Source of the DNA: Lathyrus oleraceus | Taxonomy: Eukaryota; Streptophyta; Magnoliopsida; Fabales; Fabaceae | Direction of reading: 5' to 3' | NCBI RefSeq assembly: GCF_024323335.1 | Contig: NC_066579.1 | Span: forward strand, 250,287,575 to 250,351,574 | DNA length: 64,000 bases | Shown: positions 46,579 through 58,005 of the stretch, piece by piece | How positions within the stretch are numbered: position 1 is the first letter of the stretch | How the letters are laid out: the number at the start of each line of letters is the position of its first letter | Notes under the pieces: generated by a model | Seen by the model: only the letters and a program-made list of their open reading frames with translations | What the model was told of the DNA's origin: nothing | Databases searched by the model: none | Made by a program: the position numbers and the translations under genes

Positions 46579-47105
46579 AGAGATATCGGTGATGTGAATG
46601 TGATCGTTCCAGTACTCAAGACCCCTGAGTGGGTAGTTATCCAATTTGGTAGCAGCAACAGTAATAATGACAACAATTCGGTAGTGTCGTTGGTTATACG
46701 GTTAGCGGGTCCTATTCCGTATGCATCCGATAAAGTTGTGCCTTATCAATACAACGCCACAATGATAGAAAATGGTCAAGAGTTCCTCTACCAGTTGTAG
46801 ACTCTATGGTGAATATTGCTGATATTGCAAAGGTGACTCGTAGTAGTCGTGTGTTTGGTCCAGTTTTTCCGAAAGAGGTAGAATATGATGTAGCAAGTAA
46901 GAAGGCAGAGATTTCAGTAGCGAATCTGATTAGTACTTTAGTGTGTCAGTCTGGTGAATCCAGCAAACTGAAGACTAACAGTAATGATGAAGTGTTGAAA
47001 TTGATCAAAAGAAGCGAGTTCAATGTTGTGGAGCAGTTGCTCCAAACTCCGTCAAAGATCTTCGTGTTGTCACTATTGATGAACTCTGAGGCACATAGGT
47101 AGGCA
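46579..47105 (+). pseudogene. A2 gag-protease linker
   Basis: Continues gag-pol similarity in two frames: VIVPVLKTPEWVVIQFG and PYASDKVVPYQYNATM (46594-46800), then NIADIAKVTRSSRVFGPVFP and SEFNVVEQLLQTPSKI (46806-47099). A frame change lies near 46790 and a TAG at 47100-47102. This is the spacer between nucleocapsid and protease in Ogre polyproteins. Confidence 0.8.
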
Positions 47106-47996
47106 TTGCAGAAAGTGCTCGAGCAGGCTTATGTTGAGCATGATGTGAATTTGGATCAGTTTGACCACATTGTTGCCAATATTACTTCTGGCAATAACTT
47201 GAGATTTTGTGATGAGGAGCTTCCTGAAGAAGGCATAAATCACAATTTGGCGTTGCATATTTCGATGAATTGTAAGGAGGACTCCCTGTCCAATGTGGTG
47301 GTGGACACTGGGTCATCGTTGAATGTCCTTCCAAAACCCACTCTATCAAGACTCTCTTACCAAGGCGCCTCATTGAGATACAATGGTGTGATTGTTAAAG
47401 CGTTCGACGGTTCTCGTAAAATTGTCATTGGTGAAGTGGACCTTCTAATGAAGATACGTCTGAGTGATTTCCAAATTACTTTCCAGGTAATGGATATCCA
47501 CCCAACCTACAGTTGTCTATTGGGAAGGCCATGGATTCATGAAGCTGGAGCTGTGACGTCTACTCTACACCAAAAGCTAAAATTTGTGAAGAACGGCAAG
47601 CTTGTCATTGTTTGTGGAGAAAAGGCGCTATTGGTGAGCCATTTGTCATCTTTTTCTTATGTTGAAGCTGAGGAGGAGGTTGGAACGCCGTTCCAAGCCT
47701 TGTCTACTGCTGAGGAGAAGAAAACTGGGGCACCCATGTCCTCTTTAAATGATGCACAAAAGGCTACTGAGGTTGGCAGCATTGATCAATGGGGTCGTAT
47801 GATAGAGATCGCTGAGAACAAGAATATAGCTAGATTGGGATTTCAACCAGGGCCATTCAATGTCAAAACTGAAGATGTGCAACCGAGTTTTCGCAGTGGA
47901 GGGTTCATTAATGGGAATGATCAACACTCAGTTGTTGTGATTGAAGACAATGGTGATAAAGATGAAGCTTGCGCCAACTTTGTGACGCATGGCTAG
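47106..47996 (+). pseudogene. A2 aspartic protease
   Basis: Uninterrupted stretch of 296 codons with the retropepsin active site VVVDTGSSLNVLP (Asp-Thr-Gly codons at 47304-47312) and the downstream LLGRPWIHEAGAV motif. Upstream it carries DQFDHIVANITSG and LALHISMNCKED. The family cleaves Gag-Pol. The domain itself looks intact, but it is cut off by the TAG at 47100 from its upstream part, so it has no natural start. Confidence 0.88.
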
Positions 47997-48049
47997 ATTT
48001 GCAACAATTGGGTTGTTGTTGATGTTCCTACTATTATTCATCGCTCTAA

Positions 48050-48299
48050 GTATTTTGTTTTTCATTTTTAAGAAAAATCATTTTCCTATGCCTAAGGGAG
48101 AAGTGAACATTGTTGGACATTTCAATTATCATCAATAAAATGCAATTTTATTCATCCATATCTATGATGTTTTATTTTTACTTTTTGCTTTTCTGAAAAT
48201 GGTGATCACAAAAAACATAAATAAATAATAATTTTCCATTTGCATAATATTTGGTCACAATTCACCACTCTAAAATCAAAATATCAAATCATTATGCAG
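48050..48299 (+). other. Probable intron between protease and RT in A2
   Basis: Coding similarity stops soon after the TAG at 47994-47996 and resumes at 48300. The stretch between is AT-rich and ends TCATTATGCAG/G, a good 3' splice site, at 48299. A possible donor is CTCTAA/GTATTTTG at 48050. Ogre elements are known to carry a spliced intron at this place, so the location agrees with the family. The exact donor is a guess. Confidence 0.5.
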
Positions 48300-48300
48300 G

Positions 48301-49440
48301 TTGGTTCTAAAACCCATTGGATACAATAATTCTACTCCCTCTCCAAACTTTGATTTCCCTGTGTTCGAAGTTGAGGAAAAGACTGATGATGTAGAGATAT
48401 CTGATGAATTATCTCGTTTACTTGAGCATGAGGAAAAATCCATTCATCCGTTTAAAGAGCAGATTGAATTAGTCAACTTGGGTTCTGAGGATGATATGAA
48501 GTAAGTCAAGATTGGGTCTCAACTGTGTTCAGAAGCTAAGAAGGGGTTGATTGATCTTCTTCGAGAATATTCAGATGTGTTTGCTTGGTCCTATCAAGAC
48601 ATGCCTAGGTTGGATTCTGATATTGTGGAGCATAGATTATCGTTGAAGCTAGAATTTCCGCCAGTCAAGCAAAAGTTGAGGAGAACTCATCCTGATATGG
48701 CAGTTAAGATTAAAGAGGAAGTGCAGAAACAGATTGATGTTGGTTTTCTTGTAACCTCCGAGTCTCCGTAGTGGGTGGCTAATATTGTTCTTGTTCCTAA
48801 GAAATATGGAAAGGTCCTCATGTGTATTGATTATAGAGATTTGAACAAAGCTAGTCCGAAAGATGATTTTCCTCTACCAAACATTGATATGTTGGTAGAC
48901 AATACGGCCAAATTCAAAGTCTTTTCGTTTATGGACGGATTTTCCGGTTATAATCAAATCAAGATGGCACCTAAAGATATGGAGAATACCACATTCATTA
49001 CAACCTAGGGAACATTCTGTTATAGAGTGATGCCTTTCGGTTTAAAGAATGTTGGTGCAACATACCAGAGAGCTATGACCACTCTTTTTCATGATATGAT
49101 GCACAAAGAAATTGAAGTTTATGTTGATGACATGATTTCCAAATCAAGTGATGAAGAAGAACATGTTGAGCATTTGTTGAAGTTATTCCAGCGTTTGAGG
49201 ATGTACAAACTCCGCTTGAATCCTAATAAGTGTACTTTTGGTGTTCGTTCTGCTAAGTTGTTGGGCTTTATTGTCAGCGAGAAGGGTATTGAAGTTGATC
49301 CTGCCAAGGTCAAAGCAATACAAGAGATGTCTGGGCCCAAAATTGAGAACCAAGTCAAAGGTTTTCTCGACCGCTTGAATTATAACTCAAGATTCATATC
49401 GCACATGACTGCCACATGTGCGCCTATATTCAAGCTTCTT
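48301..49440 (+). pseudogene. A2 reverse transcriptase
   Basis: One frame throughout: the pre-RT acidic region (FPVFEVEEKTDD), FAWSYQDMPRLDSDIVEHRL, the RT fingers (VLVPKKYGKVLMCIDYRDLN), FSFMDGFSGYNQIKMAP, then MPFGLKNVGATYQRAM and the catalytic EVYVDDMI, then the thumb. Stops at 48502-48504, 48769-48771 (TAG in SP*WVAN) and 49006-49008 (TAG in TT*GTF), with a frameshift near 49430. Both catalytic blocks are still readable. Reading frame and order match A1 from 4536. Confidence 0.92.
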
Positions 49441-49798
49441 GTAAAGATCAGTCTTGTGATTGGAACGAGGATTTCCAGAAAGCTTTTGATAATATCAAAG
49501 AGTATCTGCTCGAGCCTCCGATTTTGTCTTCGCCTGTTGAAGGAAGACCCTTAATCATGTACTTGACTATGCTTGATGAGAGTATGGGTTGTGTTCTTGG
49601 TCAGTAAGATGAATCTGGAAAGAAAGAATACGCAATTTACTACCTCAGTGAGAAGTTCATCGACTATGAGATTCGGTATTCTATGCTTGAAAAGACTTGT
49701 TGCGCATTTACTTGGGATGCTAAGCGTCTGCGCCAGTATATGTTAAATCATACTACTTGGTTGATATCCAAAATGGATCCAATCAAGTACATTTTGGT
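49416..49798 (+). pseudogene. A2 RNase H, truncated
   Basis: In a frame shifted relative to RT: CDWNEDFQKAFDNIKEYLLE, GRPLIMYLTMLDESMGCVLG, a TAA after GQ at 49605-49607, then YSMLEKTCCAFTWDAKRLRQ and ISKMDPIKYI. Similarity ends abruptly at about 49797 where A1 continues with FEKPALNGR. The tether and the second RNase H domain do not follow in the normal orientation. Confidence 0.88.
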
Positions 49799-50027
49799 GA
49801 TCTTCAATATGGTTTTGCTCAGATTACCAGTTAGTAATATTCACTATCAAATACCATTACCATAAGAATTAACAACTCCATCAAATACCATGCCCCAACG
49901 AGAACCAGGTTCTGGCCCTTCTTCAAGCAATGGTTCATCACAATCTTTCATCTTTAAGTACAAAATCTCTTCATCGGGAAAATCATATTGTACTGACTGG
50001 TAATCTTCAATATGGTTTTGCTCAGAT
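49797..50027 (-). other. Inverted piece of A2 pol between short direct repeats
   Basis: On the minus strand, 50010 down to about 49850 encodes IEDYQSVQYDFPDEEILYLK, CDEPLLEEGPEP and WGMVFDGVVNSYGNGI. This is the start of the second RNase H, found in normal orientation in A1 at 5458-5625. A 25-nt sequence of the integrase start (from ATCTTCAATATGG) stands in direct orientation on both sides, at 49800-49824 and 50003-50027. TACCAGT/ACTGGTA (49825, 49996) form inverted ends. The rest of the second RNase H (about 450 nt in A1) is gone. Confidence 0.9.
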
Positions 50028-51121
50028 GCGTGGATAGACATGAAGCAGACATGTTGGTGACTGAAGTCCATGAAGGTTCGTTTGGTACTCATTCCAATGG
50101 ACATGCTATGTCAAAGAAGATGTTGAGAGCTGGTTACTATTGGCATACAATGGAATCTGACTATTGCAAGTTTGTGAGTAAATGCCACAAGTGTCAAATT
50201 TATGAAGATAAGATTCATGTTCCTCCGACACTGTTGAATCCCATTTCCTCTCCATGGCCCTTGTCCATGTGGGGAATTGTTATGATTGGAATGATTGAGC
50301 CCAAAGCTTCGAACAAACATCATTTCATTCTAGTGGCTATTGATTACTTCACAAAGTGGGTTGAAGCGGCATCGTATGCAAATGTAACCAAGCAAGTTAT
50401 TGTGAGGTTTATCAAAAATCATATTATATGCTGGTATGGTGTGCCAAGTAAGATCATTACTGATAATGGGTCGAACTTGAACAATAATATAATGGAAGAT
50501 CTTTGCAAAGACTTCAAGATTATACATCATAATTCTTCTCCCTACATACCCAAGATGAATGGGGTTGTTGTAGCTGCAAATAAGAACATCAAGAAGATCA
50601 TTCAGAAGATGGTTGTGACATATAAAGATTGGCATGAGATGTTCCCATTTTCTTTTCATGGGTACCGTACATCCCTCCGCACTTCAACAAGGGAAACCCA
50701 TTTCTCTCTTGTTTATGGTATGGAAGTTGTGCTCCCAATAGAGGTTGAGATCCCCTCATTGCATGTCTTAATGGAAGCGAAGTTTACAGAAGCTGAATGG
50801 TGTCAGACCAGATATGACTAGCTGAACTTAATTGAAGAGAAGAGATTGACTGGCATGTGTCATGGTCAGTTATATCAACAAATAATGAAGAAAGCTTTTG
50901 AAAAGAAGTTCAGGCCTCATGTATTCAGAGAAGGTGACCTTGTGCTCAAGAAGATTCTATTTTTTAAACCTGATGCTAGGGGAAAATGGACTCCTAATTA
51001 TGAAGGCCCATATATTGTGAAGAGAGTCTTTTCAGGCGGTGCTTTGATTCTTATAACTATGGATGGTGAAGAGTTCACTCGTCCTGTGAATGTCGATGCA
51101 GTCAAAAAATACTTCGCCTAA
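50012..51121 (+). pseudogene. A2 integrase
   Basis: The frame is open except for a TAG at 50819-50821 (YD*LNLIE), with the natural stop at 51119-51121. The zinc module is present (EVHEGSFGTHSNGHAM, CHKC). In the catalytic core the first Asp has become Val (WGIVMIG, codon 50279-50281), the second is kept (ITDNGSNL), and the Glu has become Val (codon 50570-50572). The C-terminal part includes WTPNYEGPYIVKRVFSGGA and NVDAVKKYFA. The lost Asp and Glu remove strand-transfer chemistry. A1 still has both residues. Confidence 0.93.
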
Positions 51122-51140
51122 AAAGAAAAAGAACAACTCG

Positions 51141-51287
51141 CTAAGTTGAAAACCCGAAAGGGCGACTTAGGCAAAAATGAGTGTCTCGGTGGATTGAAAA
51201 CCCGGATGAGAGATCCAGGCAAAAGTTAGAGACATAAAATAGAAAATTTATCCCGATAGATTGAGTATCCCACCTTGGGGTAATCTA
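51141..51287 (+). ncRNA. Three-hairpin array after A2 integrase
   Basis: Beginning 20 nt after the integrase stop: CTAAGTTG/CGACTTAG (51141-51148, 51163-51170), TGGATT/GATCCA (51190-51195, 51212-51217) and TAGATT/AATCTA (51257-51262, 51282-51287). Two of them keep one G-U pair. Loops of the first two contain GAAAACCCG, as in the B array, and the right arms are followed by GCAAAA or GGAAAA. Same place and design as the B array at 19861-20050, but with different stem sequences. Confidence 0.78.
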
Positions 51288-53518
51288 GGAAAAAATAGGG
51301 ATTATGGCAAGTAACTGCATTCGGTTGGTCCTGATCATTAGAGCAGTTTTGAGCAAATCATTTGGTTCTGATTCGTCATTCTCAACCAAAACCAAGAGCA
51401 CAAGGGATATTAAAATTGGTAGGAAGAGTAGTGATCATTGTATTCAATGTAGCCCTTTTCTATGTAAATTACCATTTTCAACTTTTGTAAAGATCTATGG
51501 AGTCTTGTCATTTACAAACTAGCATCCTATTAAATAAAGTTGAGCTTTTCATCCAATTGTTTCTACTCTTATTTATTTTTTTAGTTAAATAAAATTGAAT
51601 TTTTATGATGATAATTTTGAAATAAATGAATAAATAAATATCATTTTTCTTAAGAATATAAAAGCAATTACTTTAAGAATAATCGATTTCAACAAGGAAT
51701 ATCAATAGCAGTCTGAGAATAGGTAAGTCTTGAAATGTGAAGCCTTGTTGGTCTTCCCCAAGCAATTGGTTTAGCAATTTTTACCAAAAAGTTCGTCATT
51801 TATCCTCAGTAGAGTTGAGTTGGCGATCAAACCCTTTTGCAAACCATTTCCCCCAACTGGGTAGTAGGGCCTCACCCTTAGTAAATGGCTCAGACCCCGT
51901 ACAGAGTTTTATCTCCTGTATTCCCTAGCGAAGTTCATCTTCAGATATCGAAGATCTCTTGTTCCCGACAGTATTTAGTTTTGAGCAACATTTGATCCCC
52001 TGCGAGGTTGTCTCCTATTTGATATTGTGTTGACCTAAAATTCCCCGCAGAGTTGAATCCTCAGCAGACCTTCTCTCTCTCCCTCAGCTAGGATTGAGTT
52101 ATTCAGAGCTAGGCGATTTATGTTCATCCCTAGCATTTTTCTCTAGTTGGTGTTTCCATCTTGTTGAGATTAGCCGAGTGTTGCAGCGATGATTCAAATC
52201 TGTGATATTTGTATCCTTTGGGATTGTTTTGTCAGCATAATTATAATCATATACATACATATTCATGCATAAAGCATAACATCAAATATTTTCATTATGC
52301 ATTTTATTACATTTGATTTCTTAATTCTGATCCCCTACTACGGCGATATTATTCCCCCATACAGGATTGGTGTGTCTGTCCTCCTTCAATTGTAGAGTGT
52401 CAGCCCCTTAAGAAGAAAGAGTTTAACCTTTCATATTTCCCCACTGAGTTATTTCCTCGTGGATGATTATTGCTTCAGTTTCTCCCCAGTTAACTATCTG
52501 GATGGGACCACTCCCCTTGAGTTATATCCTCATTGGGTTAAGTCATTGTTTGACCGTTTCTTTCTAGTTACTACCTAGATGGATATTTTGGTCCCTTGTG
52601 AATATGTTGCCCAGTAACTGGTAGTATTCTTCTTAATTTTTGCGTACATTACTTTTGCCCAATACCTGGTAAAATGTAATCTACTTCCTTTGCTTTCCCC
52701 AGCGGATTCATTTTCACGTTTCCCCAGGCAGTCTATCCTTGATATGTTAATCCTAACCAATGACGAATATTCTTCCTTTGAGTTTATCCTTGATATGTTC
52801 ACTGTAACCAGTGACAGATATTCTCTCTTTGGTCTTCTACCCAGTAAGAGGTAGTTGTAAATCCTATTTTTCCCAGCAGACTATTCTTACCCAGTAACTG
52901 ATAACGAATACACCTCCTTTTTCTCAACGAGTCATCCTTGATATGTTTACCCTAATCGGTAACGAATGATCCTCAATTAGAATATATTATCTACCTACCC
53001 AGTAACCGATAATAGATAATATACTTCGGATACTCCTTAGTTGAACTTTATCCTTCCCTAGTTGAGTTTGAGGGCGTATTTCCTCAATGAAGTCGCCAAT
53101 CCCTTGTTTGGTTTAGGTATTTCAGTTTTGTTCTGATTTACCCATTTCCCCTGCAGATTTCCCTTATCCCTAACTGAGTCCTTCCATTGATTTATTTTCA
53201 TGGAAGTCTCCCTCGTGTCCCCAATATTTTTTTAAGTCGTAGCCTAGCCTACGCACAACTGTTTAACCCTAGAGTCTCTGTCTCCCCAGTGAGTGTTACT
53301 TATGGAATGCATTATGCTCCTGTGGACTTTTAGTCTCTCCGGATTCTTTTCCTGTGTGGCAATATTTTCCCCGCAGAGATTATTTTTAACATATCATATC
53401 ATATGCATCATGAGGTCTCTTAGGGACCAAATTTTGTTTCTATTGTTGATATTTAAGTCCACTCTACTGAGTTGATACGAAGATTTTAAACTTCACATCC
53501 TCAGTTAGAATGTCCTTA
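51288..53518 (+). other. A2 3' UTR with primer-complementary motifs
   Basis: Non-coding, about 2.2 kb. It holds scattered sense-strand motifs like TTCCCCAGCAGAG, complementary to the primer binding site: 51894-51908, 51995-52010, 52041-52055 (TTCCCCGCAGAGTTG), 52695-52706, 52720-52732, 52870-52881, 53146-53160, 53282-53294, 53367-53379. Between 52610 and 53020 the phrases CCCAGTAACTG, GATAATAGATA and TCCTTGATATGTT recur, giving a loose repeat. No gene seen. Confidence 0.7.
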
Positions 53519-53530
53519 AATAAGGGCAGT
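53519..53530 (+). promoter_or_regulatory. Polypurine tract of A2
   Basis: AATAAGGGCAGT directly before LTR4, closely matching the B tract (AATAGGGGCAGC). No such tract precedes LTR2 or LTR3. Confidence 0.8.
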
Positions 53531-56500
53531 TATAAGACCCCAATTTTGACCCTAAGATCCCTCATGTTATCTCATCATATGCATTGGCTTTGGGATCGCA
53601 CCTTGGCATCCTCCTTACCCCTCATTCACTGGGTTTGCATTGGGAGATATCACCAAGCACATTTGATTGTATCATAGTTTGTTTTTCATTATTTACTAAC
53701 CAAAATGCCAAAGATATGTCAATATATGGTTTGTTTCTTTTGTAGGTAGTGTGTGTGTTCACCCATGCTCCATCAAGCTCATATCTAGGGTTTAAGACCC
53801 TCAATGCAAGGAGACTAATCAAGAGATGGTTTACATTGGTCCTAGAAATCATATATGGATCCCCATTATCTTCACATATTATTTTGATCAAGAAGACTTT
53901 GAAGCCTGTTTGCCTTGGAAGCCCTAATTCATCTGGGTATCTTATGTGACTTCCTCAGCAAGTTTCTTCATCAGTTGATCAAATATTTCAAGGGATACTT
54001 AATATTACATCATCTTACACCTTATGACATTCAAAACATGGGTTCCCTAGACCCTATCTCCTACAATTTTTGTCATATTAAAATGATTCTAAGATCAAAG
54101 TTACTCCTTATGACATTCCAAACAACTTACATGTTGAAGTCAAGAGTTGGTTTTTCTTGGAATGTCATTTTTTATGATAAACGATTATAGGTCATTTTGT
54201 ATGAACCCTAGTTAGGAGGTCAACTTTCAAGGACCATAACATGCTCAACTCTTATAATATGAAAGCCATTCAAATTTCTTGATTAAATTCAAGATTTCCT
54301 CTTCAACTTTTATGTTTGGAAGAAGTTCAAATTCAACTTGCAAATGCATGTGCCAAGATGAAACATTATAGGTCATTTTGGGCCATTACCATTAAATAAG
54401 TGATTTTCCTCAACTTCTAAAATGCATAACTCTTTCATGTCAAATTGAAGAGGTTTGAAAGAGGTACAACTTTTATGAAGGAACTTTTTCCAGTTGAAAT
54501 CCATATCAAAAGTTATTCAAGGTGGAAGAAGTGAACATTTGACTTGGTACTTCAAAAAATTTCAAATATGTTTTATTTTCCAAACTTCCACTTCAAACTT
54601 CATCATGATCCAAGCTTAAAATGTAAAAGTGTTCAACATGAAAGTTATTCCCCTTGATCTCACCTTTCCAAAAAGTCCAAGATAATCTCATTTGGCCAAG
54701 AAATAAAGGACTTGCACATGGGTTCTTTTCAAAGGTGCATTTGGATGAATTTCACCTTCACATTTCAATTTCAAATGCATGGCCACTTGACATAATTTCA
54801 GCATTGAACTCAAGTAATTTTGGACCTGAATACATCACTTGATAGGCCTATCACACTCCCATGCAAGCATGCAAGGCAAATTGCTAAATTTGGCAATTTT
54901 TGGAAGTGTGTGGAAATGAATTGCATTGGCTATAAATACAACCCTTATGGCTCATGATTGAGGACCCCATGCCCAAGCTTTGAACCTGCAATCCAAACTC
55001 TCATTCTGTTTTGAGATTGAAACTCCAAGAGTCCAAGTTTTTCTTTGATCCAATTCACGTCCTACAAGCTTCTGAAGCCAAGCCAAGGACAATTGGAAGC
55101 AAGATCAAGCAAGGTTGAAGATCCTTCGAAGGTGATTTTTCAGAATTTTCATCTCTTCGATTCTTACTTAATTCTTCACTATTCTTTGTGATTTTTGGTT
55201 GGCTGAAGTGTTACCAATGTAGGCAACAAGATTAAGTTGCTTTGAGATCAAATCGAAGCAACTCAGTTCATAATCCTCAAAATTCAAATCCATGCATCTC
55301 TTAATATACTTGGAATTGAAGAAAATTGAGGCCAGGTTCGAGCTCCTGAGCATTTTTTCTATAAAACCATGTCCTTGTTTTTCATTTCCATGGTGGTTGG
55401 TGGTGAACCAGTCCGGTGAGGTTCACCGAAGAAGACAACCGGAGCTAGGGCTCCGGTGATGTTGTGTCATAAGTCTTGGCCGTTTGATCTGTTTGGAATG
55501 TTTTAATCTTAGTCATCTCTTTTGATTACCAACCATGTGACGCGTTGACTGAAGACTATGGCGATAGTGCGCGCGTGGCCATCAGATCTGCCACCTCAAT
55601 TAATGAGGGAGATTTGATGGCCTGTTTTTTCTATTTATTTTTTAATTTCTGATTTTATGTTTAATCCTTTTATTTTGTTTATTTCCTATTAATTTCATTT
55701 TTAATCCAAAAAATATAGGCCTTTCACCAAAAATCATTAAATATTTCCACTTCCATATTATGAATTAAAATTATTTTTTTGGATTAATTTTGATATTTTT
55801 CATGAAATAATGTTTTTGTGCATATTTTTAATTGTTTAAAAATACTTATGACTTTTCAAAAATCATATAATTTTTTGTCTAAGGTCCTTTGACCTTGTTT
55901 GACCTAGGATAAATCTCTTGGCCATTTATTTGGTGTTTTGAAGAGGTTTTAGGTTTTGACCAAATTAAATTGTATTTTAATGCATTTTTAATTTAATTTA
56001 TAATTGATTAAATGTGTAAAAATTATGTTGAGCTATTTTTATGGTCTTGTGATGTTTGACTATTTGTTTGGGCCTTGGTCAAGGTTGATTTGACTTTTGT
56101 TGGATTAAAATCATTGCATTTAGGGGATTGATGAAATATACATTTCATCTCCCAAAATGAATGAATGATCTTAATTTGATAAAATTCCTCCCATGACCAA
56201 TTTGTGTTTCTCTCACTCCCCTCCATCTTCATCTTCATCCCTATTCCTTCCCATTCCTTTCATTGACCAATGAAATCTCTAATGTCTTAAGGCTAATTGG
56301 TTCATCAATGACCTTGTGTCAGATGAACCAATACAAGTATATATGAGATAGGTTCATCCCTCTTGATCTTACCAAATCTATAACATGCATTAATACCTAA
56401 TTTTTTATTGCCCGACCTCAGATAGTTATGACTTTTACATAAGTCCAATTACGATTGCTTAACATAGAGCTAAATTTGACTGTAAAGGCATAGCATTCTA

Positions 56501-58000
56501 GTAAGTGAGATTGTAAGTCTCCCACCCTTCATGGTATTGTATGGAAACTTGAACTTTTTTCTTTCCCATGGAAGACGTCTTGGTTTAAGGATCCAGGCTT
56601 GTGAATGGGTGGTTGAGTATTCTCCAAAGAATGACTTAATACATTAAAAAATAAAAACACCACTAATACTTGACTAACATTTGACTAACTCTTATTAATA
56701 TTGCTTTAATTTTAAGTTATTTACTTTATGCAATTTAATTTTCGGTGATTTTATCATTCATTGTCATTTACATTATATTTAACTTGTTTATGTTTATATC
56801 ATTTTCACTTTGCTCACTTAAGACATATCTTATGATTGTATATATTTGTGTGTGCATTTTGATTTTGTTTGTGGTCTTAGGACCTTAAAATACTTAATAA
56901 TCAACAAAAAACCCTAAAAAAACGTTTGGTGGACTGTTGATCTTGACCTCAACTTTTAGACTTAGGATTAGGCAACATTCCCTGTGCAAAAAGGACTTGG
57001 CCAATGCAAACATTTTGAAACCAAGTTATTATGAACTGAGACTTCATCTGATGCAAGCCTTGGGATTTTATTTGAATTCATATGTTGCTTTGTCTTGGTG
57101 CTAATTGTTATTTTCTTGTGTCTGATGCTTTCTTCTGAGTTGATCAAGGAATATTTCATCTGATACACGAGAAGACAAAGAAGACTGCTAGCTATGGAGT
57201 GGCTTGCTTGGATATGACTATCTTTATTTGATGCCTTGATCTTCATGATGTCTGATATTGCTAATTGCTTGTTGATTATTGCTTGATTCAAAGTCCAAAG
57301 GGAAAGTGAGTTTTCTATTTGACATTCTTGTTTGTTGGATTGCATCCCATTGGTCAGATTTTCTTTTCTTGTGATTTCAAACTTAGATCTTATTTCAAAT
57401 AGAAACTTTGGCCTTATGCTAATGGATTTTCAAACATTTTCTTAAATTAAATTTGTAAATAAACTTAATCATATTGACTTAAAATTTCAAAAAAAGAAAA
57501 GAAAAAAAGAACTAACAAACCCATTCAATTTTTTTGGCCCCTTTGTGCCTTTTCATTTAAACTTTTGTTAAAAGCAATTCACCAACTTTGAAATTGTTAT
57601 CACGAACTACGAGGTTTTGATCCCTCATTTTTATGTTGGTACGTAGGCACAAGTCTGAAGGTCTTGTCAAACACAAAAATATAATCAATGAATTCTTTTC
57701 TCACCCCCACACTCTATTTTTCTCAAACATCATTTATACCAAAAATGCATATACACATAAAGAAGGGCTCCCTAGGAGTACCTAGGACACTTTGGGTGCT
57801 AACACCTACCCTCTGTGTAACCAACCCCCTTACCTGTAATCTCTGGCATTTTATTAGTTTTGATTTGAAAACTTCTTATCTTTAGGTTTTGTTAGTACTT
57901 TTCCCTTTTTCCTTTGGAAACAATAAAAGCGCTGCGGCGACTCTGGTTTTATGGACGTTAAGCTTATCCATAGCTTAGTGGTCATGAATTTACCACTACA
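53531..58000 (+). repeat. LTR4: 3' LTR of A2
   Basis: 4470 bp from TATAAGACCCC to ACCACTACA. TATA box 54930-54938, the hairpin CCGGAG...CTCCGG 55439-55456 with a loop inverted relative to LTR1, CTACG region 57600-57655, and AATAAA 57922-57927. Relative to LTR2 it lacks two short stretches, near 56370 and near 57360. Confidence 0.93.
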
Positions 58001-58005
58001 CTAAC
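58001..58005. repeat. Target site duplication of A2, right copy (CTAAC)
   Basis: Identical to 38227-38231. Confidence 0.85.

Larger units (their letters stand above)
38232..58000 (+). mobile_element. Element A2: complete, decayed Ogre-like retrotransposon
   Basis: A 19769-bp element in plus orientation: LTR3 (38232-42466), damaged primer site, leader, ORF1, gag, protease, intron, RT, RNase H, integrase, a 2.4-kb 3' UTR, PPT, LTR4 (53531-58000), all bracketed by CTAAC. Both LTRs start TATAAG rather than TGTAAG. The LTRs differ by many substitutions and several large indels (4235 versus 4470 bp), so the insertion is much older than B. Every coding region has stops or frameshifts, and one part of pol has been inverted and deleted. 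Confidence 0.93.
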
